Below the pieces are notes generated by a model. The model was not told the origin of the DNA and searched no databases. It worked only from the letters and a program-made list of their open reading frames with translations. From positions 3,596,001 to 3,660,000 of the forward strand of contig NZ_BLLB01000002.1 in NCBI RefSeq assembly GCF_010723735.1: a DNA stretch of 64,000 nt. Direction: 5' to 3'. Of this stretch, positions 31,178 through 40,286 are shown piece after piece. Source of the DNA: Mycolicibacterium hippocampi. GTDB taxonomy: Bacteria > Actinomycetota > Actinomycetes > Mycobacteriales > Mycobacteriaceae. How positions within the stretch are numbered: position 1 is the first letter of the stretch; each line of letters begins with the position of its first letter. Made by a program: the position numbers and the translations under genes.

Positions 31178-32394
31178 CTACCGACTGTCAGCCGCGAAGT
31201 CGTCTTTGTCTCGGTACTCCGTGGCCAAATTCTGGAAGCTCCGCGCCGCCAGCGCAAGCGCCTCGGGCTGGGCGTGCACATACGTCCGCATCGTGAACGA
31301 CACATCTGCATGGCCAAGCCACGCGGCCACGAGTGCGATCGGCACACCCTGTAGATGCATGAGCGTGGCGCAGGTATGCCGAGCGTCGTGGAGACGAATT
31401 TGAGGCACGTCGAGGTTGCGGATGGCCGCTTGCCACAGGGTGCTCATTGTCGACGGGTGGTACGGCTCGCCGGCCTCGTTGCACACGACGTACCCCTGAT
31501 CTGAGTAGGCCTCACCCAATGCGAGTTTCTCCGCGGATTGCCGGTTGCGGGCGGCGGTCAGTTCGGCCAGGAGCGCGTCCGGGATCGGCAGTACTCGGCC
31601 GGCGTGGGCAGTCTTGGGTTCGTCTTGATCCAAGGCACGGCCGCCGACGTCGACGCGGGTGGCGCCGATACTAATTGTCTTGTTGCCGAAGTCGATGTCT
31701 GCCCAACGCTGACCGGCGATCTCGCCGCGACGGAGGCCGGCGAGTGCGAGATGCCAGGCGTGCCGATTGCGGTCGTTCGCAATGCCGTGCAAGACCGTCT
31801 GCACCTGCTCGGGCGTGAACGTCTGAAGCTTCTTGGCCTTCCCCGGCACTCGGTCGACAAGCGACGCGACGTTTCTCGTCAAGCGGCCTTCGGCAACAAG
31901 CTGATCGAGCACCTGGGACAAGGCGCCCAGCATGTAGTTGCAGGACCGCGCACTCCACGCCTTGCGGGCTTTTCCGCCCGGCCGGACAAGGGTGCCCTCG
32001 CGAAGCTTGACAAGTAACTCGTCGATATGGCGGCGGGTCAGATCCCGCACGGCCAGTTCGCCCAGCTCGCTGCGTACCGGCTGAAGGACGTATTCGTAGC
32101 CCGCAGCAGTTGTGGGACGAATCCTGTGGCGAGATTCAGCCAGTCGGCACAAGCGTTTTCGGTGGTGAGCATGGATGGCTGGACGTAGGTACCCGCGTTG
32201 ACTTGGCCCTGAATCTCGGCAAGGGCGGCGCGGGCTTCTTTTTCAGTGCGGTAGCGGCGGCGCAGCTGCTTGCGCTTACCGTCGACAACACCGGTGTCGA
32301 CAGTCAGCTGATAGCGCACCACAGGCTTGCTGCCGGCGCGCCGAGCCAGTTCAACGCGTCGGATCTGCGGCGGCAGCTGCCGACGGTCAGCCAT
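31178..32394 (-). pseudogene. int: tyrosine integrase of the island, frameshifted
   Basis: A phage/ICE-type integrase with an N-terminal arm-binding segment (VELARRAGSKPVVRYQLTVD), an SAM-like core-binding domain, and a catalytic domain with Arg in LALAGLRRGEIAG, HxxR in HDARHTCAT, and His and Tyr in WLGHADVSFTMRTYVHA. The reading frame changes at about 32138-32144: TENACADWL is in one frame and AESRHRIRPTTAAGYEYVL in another, as if one copy of a GGCT repeat had been lost. The catalytic residues are all present, so it may have been active until recently. ATG at 32394, GTG at 32403 possible. Confidence 0.85.
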
Positions 32395-32406
32395 CGCAGC
32401 CACACA

Positions 32407-32646
32407 TTACGAGGCGGCCTCTGTATGGGCAGCGGTGAAGCGGTGGATCTCGGCTGATATAACACGGCGCGCAGCCCCGATCTGCACCCAGGCGAGCTCG
32501 CCGGCGTCGAACAGCCGGTAGATGGATGAGCGCGAGATGCGAAGAGCGCCAGCTGCTTCTGAGACTGTCAGCAACAAACTGCCGTTGATGAGTCTCCCGG
32601 TGAAGGCATTATGATCAGTGGCACCGGGGGAGTCGTGATGGGTCAT
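32407..32646 (-). CDS. excisionase-family DNA-binding protein
   Basis: A 79-aa small protein with an excisionase/MerR-like winged helix: LLLTVSEAAGALRISRSSIYRLFDAGELAWVQIG, then ARRVISAEIHRFTAAH. It lies directly upstream of the integrase with 12 bases between them, the usual xis-int order. It should bend DNA at the attachment site to promote excision. I chose the ATG at 32646; an earlier in-frame start is at 32679. The gene itself is intact. Confidence 0.85.
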   Translation of the reverse strand: MTHHDSPGATDHNAFTGRLINGSLLLTVSEAAGALRISRSSIYRLFDAGELAWVQIGAARRVISAEIHRFTAAHTEAAS

Positions 32647-32823
32647 AAGGTCCCCTCGTGTTGTGTGGTATTCCACCACTGTATTTCGACCCCGTGACGA
32701 CTTTGTGCAGAATTTTCTGAGCGATCCACGCTCCGCTACGACCGATTTTGGCGCCGGGAGTGCCGCCTGGGCGGAACGCGTCGGGCTCCAGCTCAGCAGG
32801 ATTCCAGGTGTTGTGGCTGCGCG

Positions 32824-33360
32824 TTAGTCGCTGATTTTGACCGTCCGAATCGCCTCGGCCACATCACTGATAATTCGGCCCACGGACAGGCCGCTCCGCT
32901 GCGCCGAATGCTCAGCCAAGGTGGCCGCCACATTCGCCAGGCCCGTGATGATGTCCGGCGCGACCGCTGCGAATGCCTGGTCTGACGCAGTCGCACCGCC
33001 GGGAACTAAGTGCATTACCTCTTCAGTTGCAGCCAAGATGTTCGTCTGCGCGTCTGTGCTTCCCGTCGCAGCTCGCACCACGTTCAGAGCGTTGAGAGCG
33101 TGGGTTCGTTGCCCCCGGGTCCACACCGGCCCCACATCGTTCTTGAGTAACTCCAGCAGGCGTTCACGCGCGAGTGTTGACGCACGTGAACCCCGTTGCG
33201 TTGCAGCACGTTCGACCGCCTCGTATTCCACGTCGCTCAATCGCACCTGCAGAACCTTGCCGCGCGCCTGCCTTGGCCGCGAATCTGCGGTGTCGTCCGA
33301 GTTTTGTTCACCTTCAGCGTCATCGACGTTCGGTTCTAGCGCGTCGTCCCATTCATCCAT
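32824..33360 (-). CDS. ribbon-helix-helix protein, mobilisation (MobC-like) type
   Basis: 178 aa. The first 45 residues are acidic. A ribbon-helix-helix DNA-binding motif follows (VLQVRLSDVEYEAVERAATQRG), then an alpha-helical C-terminal half. This arrangement is seen in relaxosome accessory proteins that bind oriT beside a relaxase. The MobF relaxase fragment in the same island supports it. The ATG at 33360 follows GGAAGGTG; an earlier in-frame start is at 33423. A transcription regulator cannot be excluded. Confidence 0.6.
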   Translation of the reverse strand: MDEWDDALEPNVDDAEGEQNSDDTADSRPRQARGKVLQVRLSDVEYEAVERAATQRGSRASTLARERLLELLKNDVGPVWTRGQRTHALNALNVVRAATGSTDAQTNILAATEEVMHLVPGGATASDQAFAAVAPDIITGLANVAATLAEHSAQRSGLSVGRIISDVAEAIRTVKISD

Positions 33361-33693
33361 TGTGTTCACCTTCCGGTCGTAGCGGCATCGGATGACCGCC
33401 ATACAGAAGTGTACTACACGCATAATACAAATAGGGTCATTGGTGATTCCGCGCGATCAATACGTTGTCGGCGCATGTGGGGCACTGCATCGGCATCGCG
33501 AACCCGTTGAGGAACCAATCGCAATTGCTCATGATTGTTCACTTGCCAGGACGGGCCTTCGGTCGCACGGCACACGGTCGTCATGACCCTCATTGTTTAC
33601 GCCACAGCGGGTTGGCAGGGCCGGCGCTTGGTGCCGCCTTTTCGTCGGCCGGCTACGAATCCCTGACCAGTAACTGCACTCGTTTCTGGGGCA

Positions 33694-34158
33694 TCATGAC
33701 GCGAGAGCGAATGACAGAAGCGGCGCCGCGAACTTCGCGTCACGACGCTGCTGAGCTGTCAATATTGCGTCCCGTACCACCTCAAACGGTGGGTTCATCA
33801 GGTCCGCAATGAACTCATCCTCCGACAAGTCTCCGGGGATGCGGTACCGCCAGGTTGGGAATGGTTCGTCGAAGTCACCGCTGAGCGTTAGAAGTGATCC
33901 GCGCCAATGTAGGTCTTTGCGCACCGACTCCAACATCCCCGATGAAGGTGGCGATTCGTAGACGCGCTGAGCCTCAGCCTCAGTAAGTCGAACAAGCAGA
34001 CTGAACGTGATGTCGTCGTCCTCGTCATATACCCACCGAAGGACAGCACCCTCTGGGAGGGGTGTTAGGAACGACAGCGGCGAGACCCAGATCTGCTTGT
34101 ACTCGGTGGGTGGACGTTCGCCAACCCACCCCCACGGATCGTGGTCGCCGGTTGTCAC
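33694..34158 (-). CDS. hypothetical island protein
   Basis: 154 aa, GTG start. It is rich in Trp and acidic residues (DPWGWVGERPPTEYKQIW, WVYDEDDDITFSLLVRL). No domain is recognised. It reads as a mixed alpha/beta cytoplasmic protein with no signal or membrane segment. It lies 21 bases downstream of another unknown gene in the same direction, so the two probably form a unit. The coherent composition and the pairing support a real gene. Confidence 0.5.
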   Translation of the reverse strand: MTTGDHDPWGWVGERPPTEYKQIWVSPLSFLTPLPEGAVLRWVYDEDDDITFSLLVRLTEAEAQRVYESPPSSGMLESVRKDLHWRGSLLTLSGDFDEPFPTWRYRIPGDLSEDEFIADLMNPPFEVVRDAILTAQQRRDAKFAAPLLSFALAS

Positions 34159-34179
34159 CTCACCATTCTCCTGCCTGAA

Positions 34180-34578
34180 TCACTCTCGTGCCAGCTCCTG
34201 CAGTGTGACACGGTCCTCCCGAGCCCACCAAGTGATGTGCAGCTCAGGGTCGTTATCCAGGATCAGCGCTCGGATGTCGGCATGGTCGGGATTGCCTGGA
34301 AACGGCGATGCGTATGGCAAGTAGCCAGCGGCAACCAGTAGGGGGACACCGAAAAATCGAACACGATCCTTCGCCACCGCTGGGCGTCTAAAACAGAGAG
34401 GAACAGCCTCTGCCGGGCTGTGTCGCCCCGCCTGCACCGATAGGGACAACTCACGATGCCATTGCGGTTGTTCTTTGAACTTTCGGCCCCCAATTTGAGT
34501 AAGCCACCGGAAGCTGGCTGGGGCGAATTCGTCGTAGTAGCGATCGGTAGCGGCCAGTCGCCACGTGGGCTCAGACAT
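34180..34578 (-). CDS. hypothetical island protein, upstream partner
   Basis: 132 aa from the ATG at 34578; an earlier in-frame start at 34671 would add 31 residues. The sequence includes WRLAATDRYYDEFAPASFRW and ends LHITWWAREDRVTLQELARE. It contains no family motif known to me. It is followed after 21 bases by the 154-aa unknown gene. The function of the pair is unknown; toxin-antitoxin or small defence pairs are common at such places, but nothing in the sequence proves it. Confidence 0.5.
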   Translation of the reverse strand: MSEPTWRLAATDRYYDEFAPASFRWLTQIGGRKFKEQPQWHRELSLSVQAGRHSPAEAVPLCFRRPAVAKDRVRFFGVPLLVAAGYLPYASPFPGNPDHADIRALILDNDPELHITWWAREDRVTLQELARE

Positions 34579-34832
34579 CCGCAGATTCCGCGGCGCGATC
34601 GCGGTCCAGTCGGAGAATCCGCCCACCGGATTCAGGACGTGCGCTTCGCGCGCCCTTCGGCATGTGAGCATGACGGATACCGGCGACCCACCTTGAATCG
34701 ATGTGAGACATGGGCATCAGTATGTCGGTGCCATCGCGATTGTCGTCTGTCATATCGCCTAACAGTGATGAGATGTTGCACGCCCCCAAGGTGGAGCCCG
34801 CCCGCGCTACTCAACAGTGTGGTCGAATCACC

Positions 34833-35012
34833 CTAAAGCTGACAGGTCGGCCACAGGCAATCAGTTGACGCTCGACGGCGCCCAGTCCGACCGTCGACCA
34901 TCATAGCGCTCAGTCCGTCGGCGAATTGAAATCTGCTGCATTCGCTTTCGTAGTCGCCGATTGAAATCTCCCAGGGCTCCCACACCTCCAGATCGCTTCC
35001 CTTCCTTCTCTC
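34833..35012 (-). CDS. possible 59-aa hypothetical protein
   Basis: The ATG at 35012 is preceded by GGGGGA with good spacing. The peptide (MERRKGSDLEVWEPWEIS... ending DCLWPTCQL) has a protein-like composition. It lies in the otherwise empty 34579-35201 stretch. The remaining bases there (34579-34832 and 35013-35201) show no gene. It could be a chance frame. Confidence 0.28.
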   Translation of the reverse strand, partial: ERRKGSDLEVWEPWEISIGDYESECSRFQFADGLSAMMVDGRTGRRRASTDCLWPTCQL

Positions 35013-35201
35013 CATGTTCCCCCACATTCCAACGCCACGCATGAATCACTACTTCACCAAACATGTTCCTTCCCAATACCATTGCCCCTGAATCGCTCTC
35101 CGATCAGCCACAAATCTCTGCATGGCACATTTGCACAGCGGTGCGAGAATGGTTGTGGCGCAGTAAGTGCCGCAAGGTTCTGGTATCGGGTGGTGAGTTT
35201 G

Positions 35202-36130
35202 GTGTTGACAATCGCCAAGCTGAAACGGTGGTCGATCAATTACTACATCGACACCGCCGAGGCCGCTGAACGTGCCACGAAGGATCAGGCGCGTGCCGGT
35301 GGCGGGTTGGGGGAGTACTACTCCGAGCATGAGACCCGCACTCCGGTGTGGCTGCTGGCCGGTGACACCCATGCGACTGCCCGCCTCGTCGGACTCACGG
35401 ACGTACAGCGAGCCGGTGAGGCCGCGGACGGGGAGGTGGTTGCTCGTTGGCTCGATGACGGGGTCGCGCCCAGCGGGGCGCACGGGCGCGCGTTCGGTGC
35501 GCGCGGTGTGCATGGTTTCGATCTGACGTTCTGCGCGCCGAAGAGTGTGTCGCTGGTGCGCGCACTGCGTACCGATGAGGTTGTTGCGAAGGCGATCGCC
35601 GACGCGCACACCACCGCGCTGGCTGAGGCGATGGAGTATCTGAGCGCACATGCCGGATACACGCGGGTGCACAACCCGCACACCGGAGAGAAAGACCTTG
35701 TGCGCCTACCCGGTCTGGTCGCGGTGGCCTACCAGCATGAGACGTCCCGGTGTGGGGACCCGCACCTGAACACCCACGTGATCGTCCCCAACCGCCAAGC
35801 CCGCGCCGACGGCCAGCTGGTGTCGATCGACGGCACATCGCTGTATCACGAGGCCCGCGCCGCCGGAGTCATCTACCAGGCCACCCTGCGCCGCGAACTG
35901 CACCTGTCCATGAGTTTCGAGTGGGCGCCTGTCGATACCTCGACCGGGATGGGCGGAGCTGGCGGGGGTGGATCGCGACACCATTACCGCGTGGTCGCGG
36001 CGTTCCACCGCGCTGCGGGAATGGGCCGCCGGAAACCTCACGATCGTGGATGGCGAGTTGTCGGCGGCGCAGCTGGCGACCGCGCAGAAAGCGACGCGGC
36101 CGAATAAGCCCGAAGAACTGAGCTGGGGTG
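35202..36130 (+). pseudogene. MobF (TrwC-type) relaxase, truncated and frameshifted
   Basis: The N-terminal relaxase domain of a conjugation protein that nicks oriT. Visible parts are WSINYYIDTAEAAERATKDQ, FDLTFCAPKSVSLVRAL, GYTRVHNP and the metal-binding HxH in DPHLNTHVIVPNRQ. A one-base G insertion at about 35950-35953 (ATGGGCGG for ATGGCGG) moves the frame; the true continuation AELAGVDRDTITAWSRRST is in the next frame. Similarity stops near PEELSWGD at about 36128. About 310 of the usual 900 or more residues remain, and the helicase part is gone. GTG start at 35202. Confidence 0.8.
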
Positions 36131-36421
36131 ATCACATTGGTGATCGCCTGTTCTTGTGCTTGCCGGGTGGCTTCGGCGAGCATGTCGGGTTCGGGGTCCA
36201 TACCGACCGCTTCGGCAACATGGGCTGCCAAAGGGAGCGTCAATTGACCGGTACCGCAGCCAGATCGAGCAGGCGACCGGTGCCGTAGAGGCCCAGACGC
36301 TGAATCAGATCGTCAAGTACCGCTCGCGGATACCCTGGCCGGTAACGCGCACAATGCCAGGCGGTCCCCGCGAACAGACCCCCCCCTCCGGGCCCCCGTT
36401 GCTGCCTTCAGTGGCGTTCAT
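36130..36421 (-). pseudogene. class I SAM methyltransferase fragment, doubly frameshifted
   Basis: This hidden relic meets the relaxase fragment tail-to-tail. Reading the minus strand and moving frames twice gives ARYRPGYPRAVLDDLIQRLG, then GRLLDLAA / TGQLTLPLAAHVAEAV and GMDPEPDMLAEATRQAQEQA, which is SAM-binding motif I of a Methyltransf_11-type protein. Frame changes fall in a run of eight C at about 36379-36386 and near 36252. A start ATG fits at 36421. The downstream two thirds are missing at the junction near 36130. The substrate is unknown. Confidence 0.65.
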
Positions 36422-36827
36422 CGTGTTCCCACTCGACCGCCTTTGCTGGCCAACTGTCGACATCGACGACGCGCATCTCGACGGCCCGTACATGCCTCGA
36501 TTGAGCCCCGCGCGACCCGCATGGACGCCGAACGGGCCCCGCGGGAAGCCGTCATCCTGTTGCAGCCCATCGTCGGCTTGGATCCGTCGATCCGGGGCCC
36601 TGCGTGCCCGCATGATTACCCAATGACGAAGCGCACGGAATACTTCTTCGCGCTATACGAGGGCTCCCGCGCTGAGCCCGGCGACCCCAACCGTAAGCCG
36701 ACCGTCGCTGGCCCCCTCGCGAAACTGTGAATGCGCGGGTATCGGTGCATGCTGTGTGCTCGCGTCAACAGTTCGCCGGCGATGCAGCGCGACGTCGTGG
36801 CGCGTGCCGAGGCGGAGCGGCTGCGCG
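36422..36827. other. island stretch without a supported gene
   Basis: About 406 bases between the methyltransferase relic and the protease stop. A plus-strand frame from ATG 36521 could encode about 69 aa (ending PTVAGPLAKL), but no ribosome site or family supports it. The composition is GC-rich compared with the rest of the island, so it may be relic DNA of an earlier gene. Confidence 0.45.
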
Positions 36828-37772
36828 CTACCTCCACCAATCCAGCAGCCTGAACTCGTTGCCTCCACGCATCTCGACGTTTTCGCGGCCGTCGATGAAG
36901 ACCGCAGGCATGTCCCACAGGGTTGGACTCTGCTCGTAGATGTGTGGTGGCCAAGTCAATTCTGGCCGCCAGAAGATCGCGGGCATCCACCACGCCGCCA
37001 GAGTTGGGCCCTGGTGGTCGTCGTGCTGCAAGCCTCGTGACGTGACGCCGATGATGTGGCCGTTGACATCGAGTACCGCGCCACCGCTCATACCGCCATG
37101 GGAGCCGCTCAGAACCTCGATTGTCGGATACGGTGCCAGCACCGTGTCGTGAATCGGGTGGCTGAATTCGCCAGCTGTCCCTTTCGATACGTACATCATG
37201 CCGGGTAGTGAAATGTGGTCGTCGACCGAATCCGCTGGTAGCGAGGGGTCAAAGCGGAAGCCCACGACTGTCACCGCTTCGCCGAGCGGTGGAATTCGGG
37301 TAGTGAGGGGTAGCACTCGAAAGTGCCGGCTCGCTGGTACGTCTGAAACCAGACGTAGACCAAGAAGTTGGAGGTCACCCGAGCCGGTCGAATCGGAAGC
37401 CGTCGCGTAGCACTCCCAGATGTCAGCTCCGCCATCGGAACGCAATCCGAAGCAATAGGGCTTTGCTTCACCGCGTTGTATTGCTTCCATGTGATCGGTG
37501 AATACGTGCTCTGCCGAGAGTGCAAGCCCGAGGCCGATCTTTACCGCAGTGCCGTCGACGGCGATTGTGTCGCCGTACTTGAAGCCGACGGCTAGGAGTG
37601 CGCCGTCGAAGATATCCCAATTGGTAACGCTCAGCGGCGCAGCGCCGGCTTCGACAGAACCCGCGTCGACCGGGGAGACGAACAAGGTGGACCCGGCCGG
37701 CTGGTCGGCGAGAGCATCGCCTGATGTGACTGCGCTGAGATGCCTATGGCCTTGCTCGGGACCGTCCGCCAC
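36828..37772 (-). CDS. trypsin-like serine protease (chymotrypsin fold)
   Basis: About 314 aa from a GTG at 37772; a TTG at 37811 would add 13 residues. The catalytic triad is visible: His89 in LALSAEHVF, Asp133 in GSGDLQLLGL, and Ser229 in SGSHGGMSGGAVLD, with GHIIGVTSRG after it as in trypsin-like peptidases. There is no signal peptide or membrane segment, so it should act in the cytoplasm. Cytoplasmic trypsin-like domains often occur in defence systems as effectors. It lies on the same strand as, and downstream of, the OLD nuclease, 322 bases from that gene's stop. Confidence 0.78.
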   Translation of the reverse strand: MADGPEQGHRHLSAVTSGDALADQPAGSTLFVSPVDAGSVEAGAAPLSVTNWDIFDGALLAVGFKYGDTIAVDGTAVKIGLGLALSAEHVFTDHMEAIQRGEAKPYCFGLRSDGGADIWECYATASDSTGSGDLQLLGLRLVSDVPASRHFRVLPLTTRIPPLGEAVTVVGFRFDPSLPADSVDDHISLPGMMYVSKGTAGEFSHPIHDTVLAPYPTIEVLSGSHGGMSGGAVLDVNGHIIGVTSRGLQHDDHQGPTLAAWWMPAIFWRPELTWPPHIYEQSPTLWDMPAVFIDGRENVEMRGGNEFRLLDWWR

Positions 37773-37803
37773 GGCGCGATCGTAGCGCCGGCGTGGGCGC
37801 CTG

Positions 37804-38094
37804 TCAGACAACGACCTCCACGCCGGCGCCCCATTGTGCGAGAGCTACGAGGGCCCAGCGGCCATCATTGCCGCTTGTATCCACGATGACCAACGGGTCG
37901 GCTCGGCAACCGAGTGCAGACCCCCGACACCCCCATCTCCGAGAATGTTGGGTAAGGGGTGGGGGGCGACTTGCGCCTTGGTAGTCACGTTTTCCCGCGC
38001 TTGAGCATCTGCCGCGCGAGCCGCGACGCGCGCACGCTGTCGGGCACATGCTGCCCGCACGCATTCAGCGGTCCACTGACGCTTCTCGCTGCTC
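37804..38094 (-). other. gap between OLD nuclease and protease, possible gene remnant
   Basis: The minus strand has short coding-like runs in two frames (RENVTTKAQVAPHPLPNI, then DPLVIVDTSGNDGRWALVAL ending at a stop at 37804). They may be the end of a lost or frameshifted gene lying between the two, or chance. I cannot assign a family. Confidence 0.3.
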
Positions 38095-39510
38095 TTACGA
38101 CGGTGCCGCAAGGAAGGCGTTAATGGATTCATACATGGCGATGGTTGCGGCTCGCTTGTCCTCGTCAATTCCCGAACCAGTCCAGAGACCTGGCTTCGCG
38201 GGTGTAGACCTTTCAGGCTTCGACCTAATGTCGTCCGCGGGGAGCACTGCCACATGGTAGCTAGGAAACGCTGCCTTGCATTTGTCCGCGTCGGAAGCCT
38301 TGTCGCCGTCGAAGACTGCCACCACCTTCTCGTATCCGAGGCTCGCCAAAAGTCCACAGATTTTAGATATGTTCCCTGATCCACCCGCGCCCCAGCCGTA
38401 GAACGAACCAGCCAAGCTCATATCAATTTCGGCACCAATTTTTGGGAAAAAGATGACGTCCTCTTGACCCTCGGTGATGATCACACCGTCCTCCACGAAA
38501 AATACCTCGCTGGCATGTAGGTCGAGAACGTGTGGAGCGTTATCGTTCTTGAGAAGCGTTATCAACGATTTGGCCGCATCGCGCGCCGCCTGACGCAGAC
38601 ACACACCTTCCTTAGGCCGTTTGTACGCACGGACTATTTCTGCTCCGTTGCCTATGTCAAACCAGTTCACAAAATACGGCGAATGTGTGGTGTAGATGAC
38701 CTGAGCTTCGGCCGACCTCTCCGAGATGATTTCTCGGAGGCGGCGCTGGTATTGCGGATGCAGCGATAGTTCTGGCTCATCAATTGCCACAACGGATTTC
38801 GGGTCGAGATCGTACAGTGCCGACAACACCGAGAAGAGGCTCACGATGCCCTCGCCAACGCCTTCACTGCTGTGATAGTGGTCGTCAGTATCGAGGATAA
38901 ATTTGATGAAGTATTGGCCCGTGTCGTGCTGATCGATTGTCCACTTTGGTGGCGTACCTCCCAGTACCCGACCTAGTAGCGCGTTGAACTTTTCGCGATC
39001 CGGCTGGCCCTCGGCAGCAATTTTAAAAATACGGCCGGTAAACGCAGAATTTAGTTGTTGTAGGCGATTCTCCGACGACGCGGGCGAGTTCCGATTGTAG
39101 CTTGTTCTATCGGTTGGCTCGTAGAGGCTAAAGTATGGATTAAACCCGCGACGGGATTGAACGATCCCAATGTCCATCTCTCCTGGCTGAATTTCTCGAC
39201 GGGTGAATGATGTTTGTGCCCCTCCGGCTTGAACGGTCTCAAGGATGTTTACTCGGTGGTCCACAAATTCTGCCGTAAGACGAACAATCGAGTTGGAATA
39301 CGAGTTGCGCTTGCCTAGGGCGTAGGTCGTCGGCTGGGTGGCGGCGAGTGCTGTTAGCGCTTCGATCACGGTAGACTTGCCGCTGTTGTTTGGGCCAACT
39401 ACCACGGTTAGTCCACTTCCCGGAGTGCCATTGGGGATCGCGAGGTCAATGCGCTGCGGGTGTCGGAATCCACGGAGCCCGTCAATCGTCACTGATCGGA
39501 TGTGTTCCAT
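38095..39510 (-). CDS. OLD-family ATPase/TOPRIM nuclease
   Basis: 471 aa. The N-terminal ABC/SMC-type ATPase has Walker A GPNNSGKST at about residues 39-47, a signature-like segment EGVGEGIVSLFSVLSAL near 237, Walker B SVVAIDEPELSLHPQ near 260 and the switch His in IYTTHSPYFV. A C-terminal TOPRIM domain follows with the acidic residues in VIITEGQEDVIFFPKIG and VVAVFDGDKASD. This is the overcoming-lysogenisation-defect nuclease layout, shared with phage-defence proteins such as GajA of Gabija. No UvrD-like GajB partner is present. The gene is visibly more AT-rich than core genes, in line with transfer. Confidence 0.85.
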   Translation of the reverse strand: MEHIRSVTIDGLRGFRHPQRIDLAIPNGTPGSGLTVVVGPNNSGKSTVIEALTALAATQPTTYALGKRNSYSNSIVRLTAEFVDHRVNILETVQAGGAQTSFTRREIQPGEMDIGIVQSRRGFNPYFSLYEPTDRTSYNRNSPASSENRLQQLNSAFTGRIFKIAAEGQPDREKFNALLGRVLGGTPPKWTIDQHDTGQYFIKFILDTDDHYHSSEGVGEGIVSLFSVLSALYDLDPKSVVAIDEPELSLHPQYQRRLREIISERSAEAQVIYTTHSPYFVNWFDIGNGAEIVRAYKRPKEGVCLRQAARDAAKSLITLLKNDNAPHVLDLHASEVFFVEDGVIITEGQEDVIFFPKIGAEIDMSLAGSFYGWGAGGSGNISKICGLLASLGYEKVVAVFDGDKASDADKCKAAFPSYHVAVLPADDIRSKPERSTPAKPGLWTGSGIDEDKRAATIAMYESINAFLAAPS

Positions 39511-40231
39511 GCGTGCTTCGTAGCAGATCTAAGGCGTGCAAGGGCGATCCGAGGAACCTGGTGCGTCCGTGTCTTGAATGTGGCGTCGGGCCGCCAACGA
39601 CTTCGGCGACGCGCGACGAGGTTTAGTCGATTAGTCACCTGGCGGTAAATGGTGAGCCGAACATGGCAAAGGCGGATGTCACCCGCAATGACTTCAAGTC
39701 AACCCATCGTGCCAAGAGTGTGTCAAGTCTCGCAGAAACAGGCTGTTAAGCGTTAGACGTCAGGGAACGTGTGCAGCGCCCTGAACTGGACGTATCCGGA
39801 TTAGGCACAACCAACGATACGTCGTGAATGCAGCAATTCGCCATTTACACACCAGCGGTCGTCGCCTCGGCATGTACCACCGAAACAGTGCCCGATCAAC
39901 GAGGCCGGCTGCGATAGGCCACGACTCGTTGACAACAGTTTTGACGACAACGCTGACGACAGTTGCGCGCTCAACTACGCCCACGACACCGTGTTCAGAC
40001 CGCTAAACGGCCCGTTCACGGCGTCTGCCCAGTCCTGGCAGTGTGGAGACTAGAAGTTTCAGCAAATAGAGCGTGCCTCCTAGTAGCCGATGGCACGGGC
40101 GCACAGGTTGTCACGACGTTGTCACAACTAGGTTCGAATGCGGGGAGTTGATAGGGGACGGGTTGAGACGGTTTCGGCTGGTTGTACTGCATTGAGAGCC
40201 ATTGCGAGACAATGTAATCCGGCCCATGTCC
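39511..40231. other. right end of island, no gene
   Basis: About 720 bases between the OLD gene start and the right repeat. No convincing reading frame is seen. The stretch holds three imperfect 12-base repeats of the GACGACA type at about 39929-39962 and the paired TTGTCAC repeats at 40108-40127. It probably contains the OLD promoter and integrase-binding DNA. Confidence 0.6.
40108..40127 (+). repeat. right arm-type integrase site candidate
   Basis: TTGTCACGA at 40108 and TTGTCACAA at 40119 are direct repeats 11 bases apart, about 105 bases inside the right core. Together with the left pair they form the expected symmetrical set for a tyrosine integrase. Confidence 0.5.
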
Positions 40232-40281
40232 GACTGGGGGTCAAGTGGTCGCAGGTTCAAATCCTGTCAGCCCGACCAAGA
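40232..40281 (+). repeat. attR core, right copy of 50-bp direct repeat
   Basis: The perfect second copy of the tRNA-Pro 3' part. Here it lacks the tRNA 5' half, so it is not a gene. The sequence after it is inferred to be the original downstream DNA of the tRNA. Confidence 0.93.
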
Positions 40282-40286
40282 AAAGA

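Noticed and set aside
31164..31194. tRNA-like words (CTTGACTGGGG and CTGTCAGCC) just after the integrase stop, resembling a third att copy
   Set aside because: Only 9-11 bases match at each end, the centre differs, and the spacing is wrong for a tRNA. It is too weak to call an att site.
36521..36730. A 69-codon plus-strand frame before the protease stop
   Set aside because: No ribosome site, no family resemblance and an isolated position among relics. It is not enough for a gene call.
37845..38384. A 179-codon minus-strand frame overlapping the OLD gene end
   Set aside because: Most of it runs in another frame through the well-supported OLD nuclease. Only the scrap between genes might be a remnant, and that is noted separately.
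38095..39510. Calling the OLD nuclease GajA of a Gabija system
   Set aside because: No UvrD-like GajB gene is adjacent, and the protein is shorter than typical GajA. Only the family can be supported.
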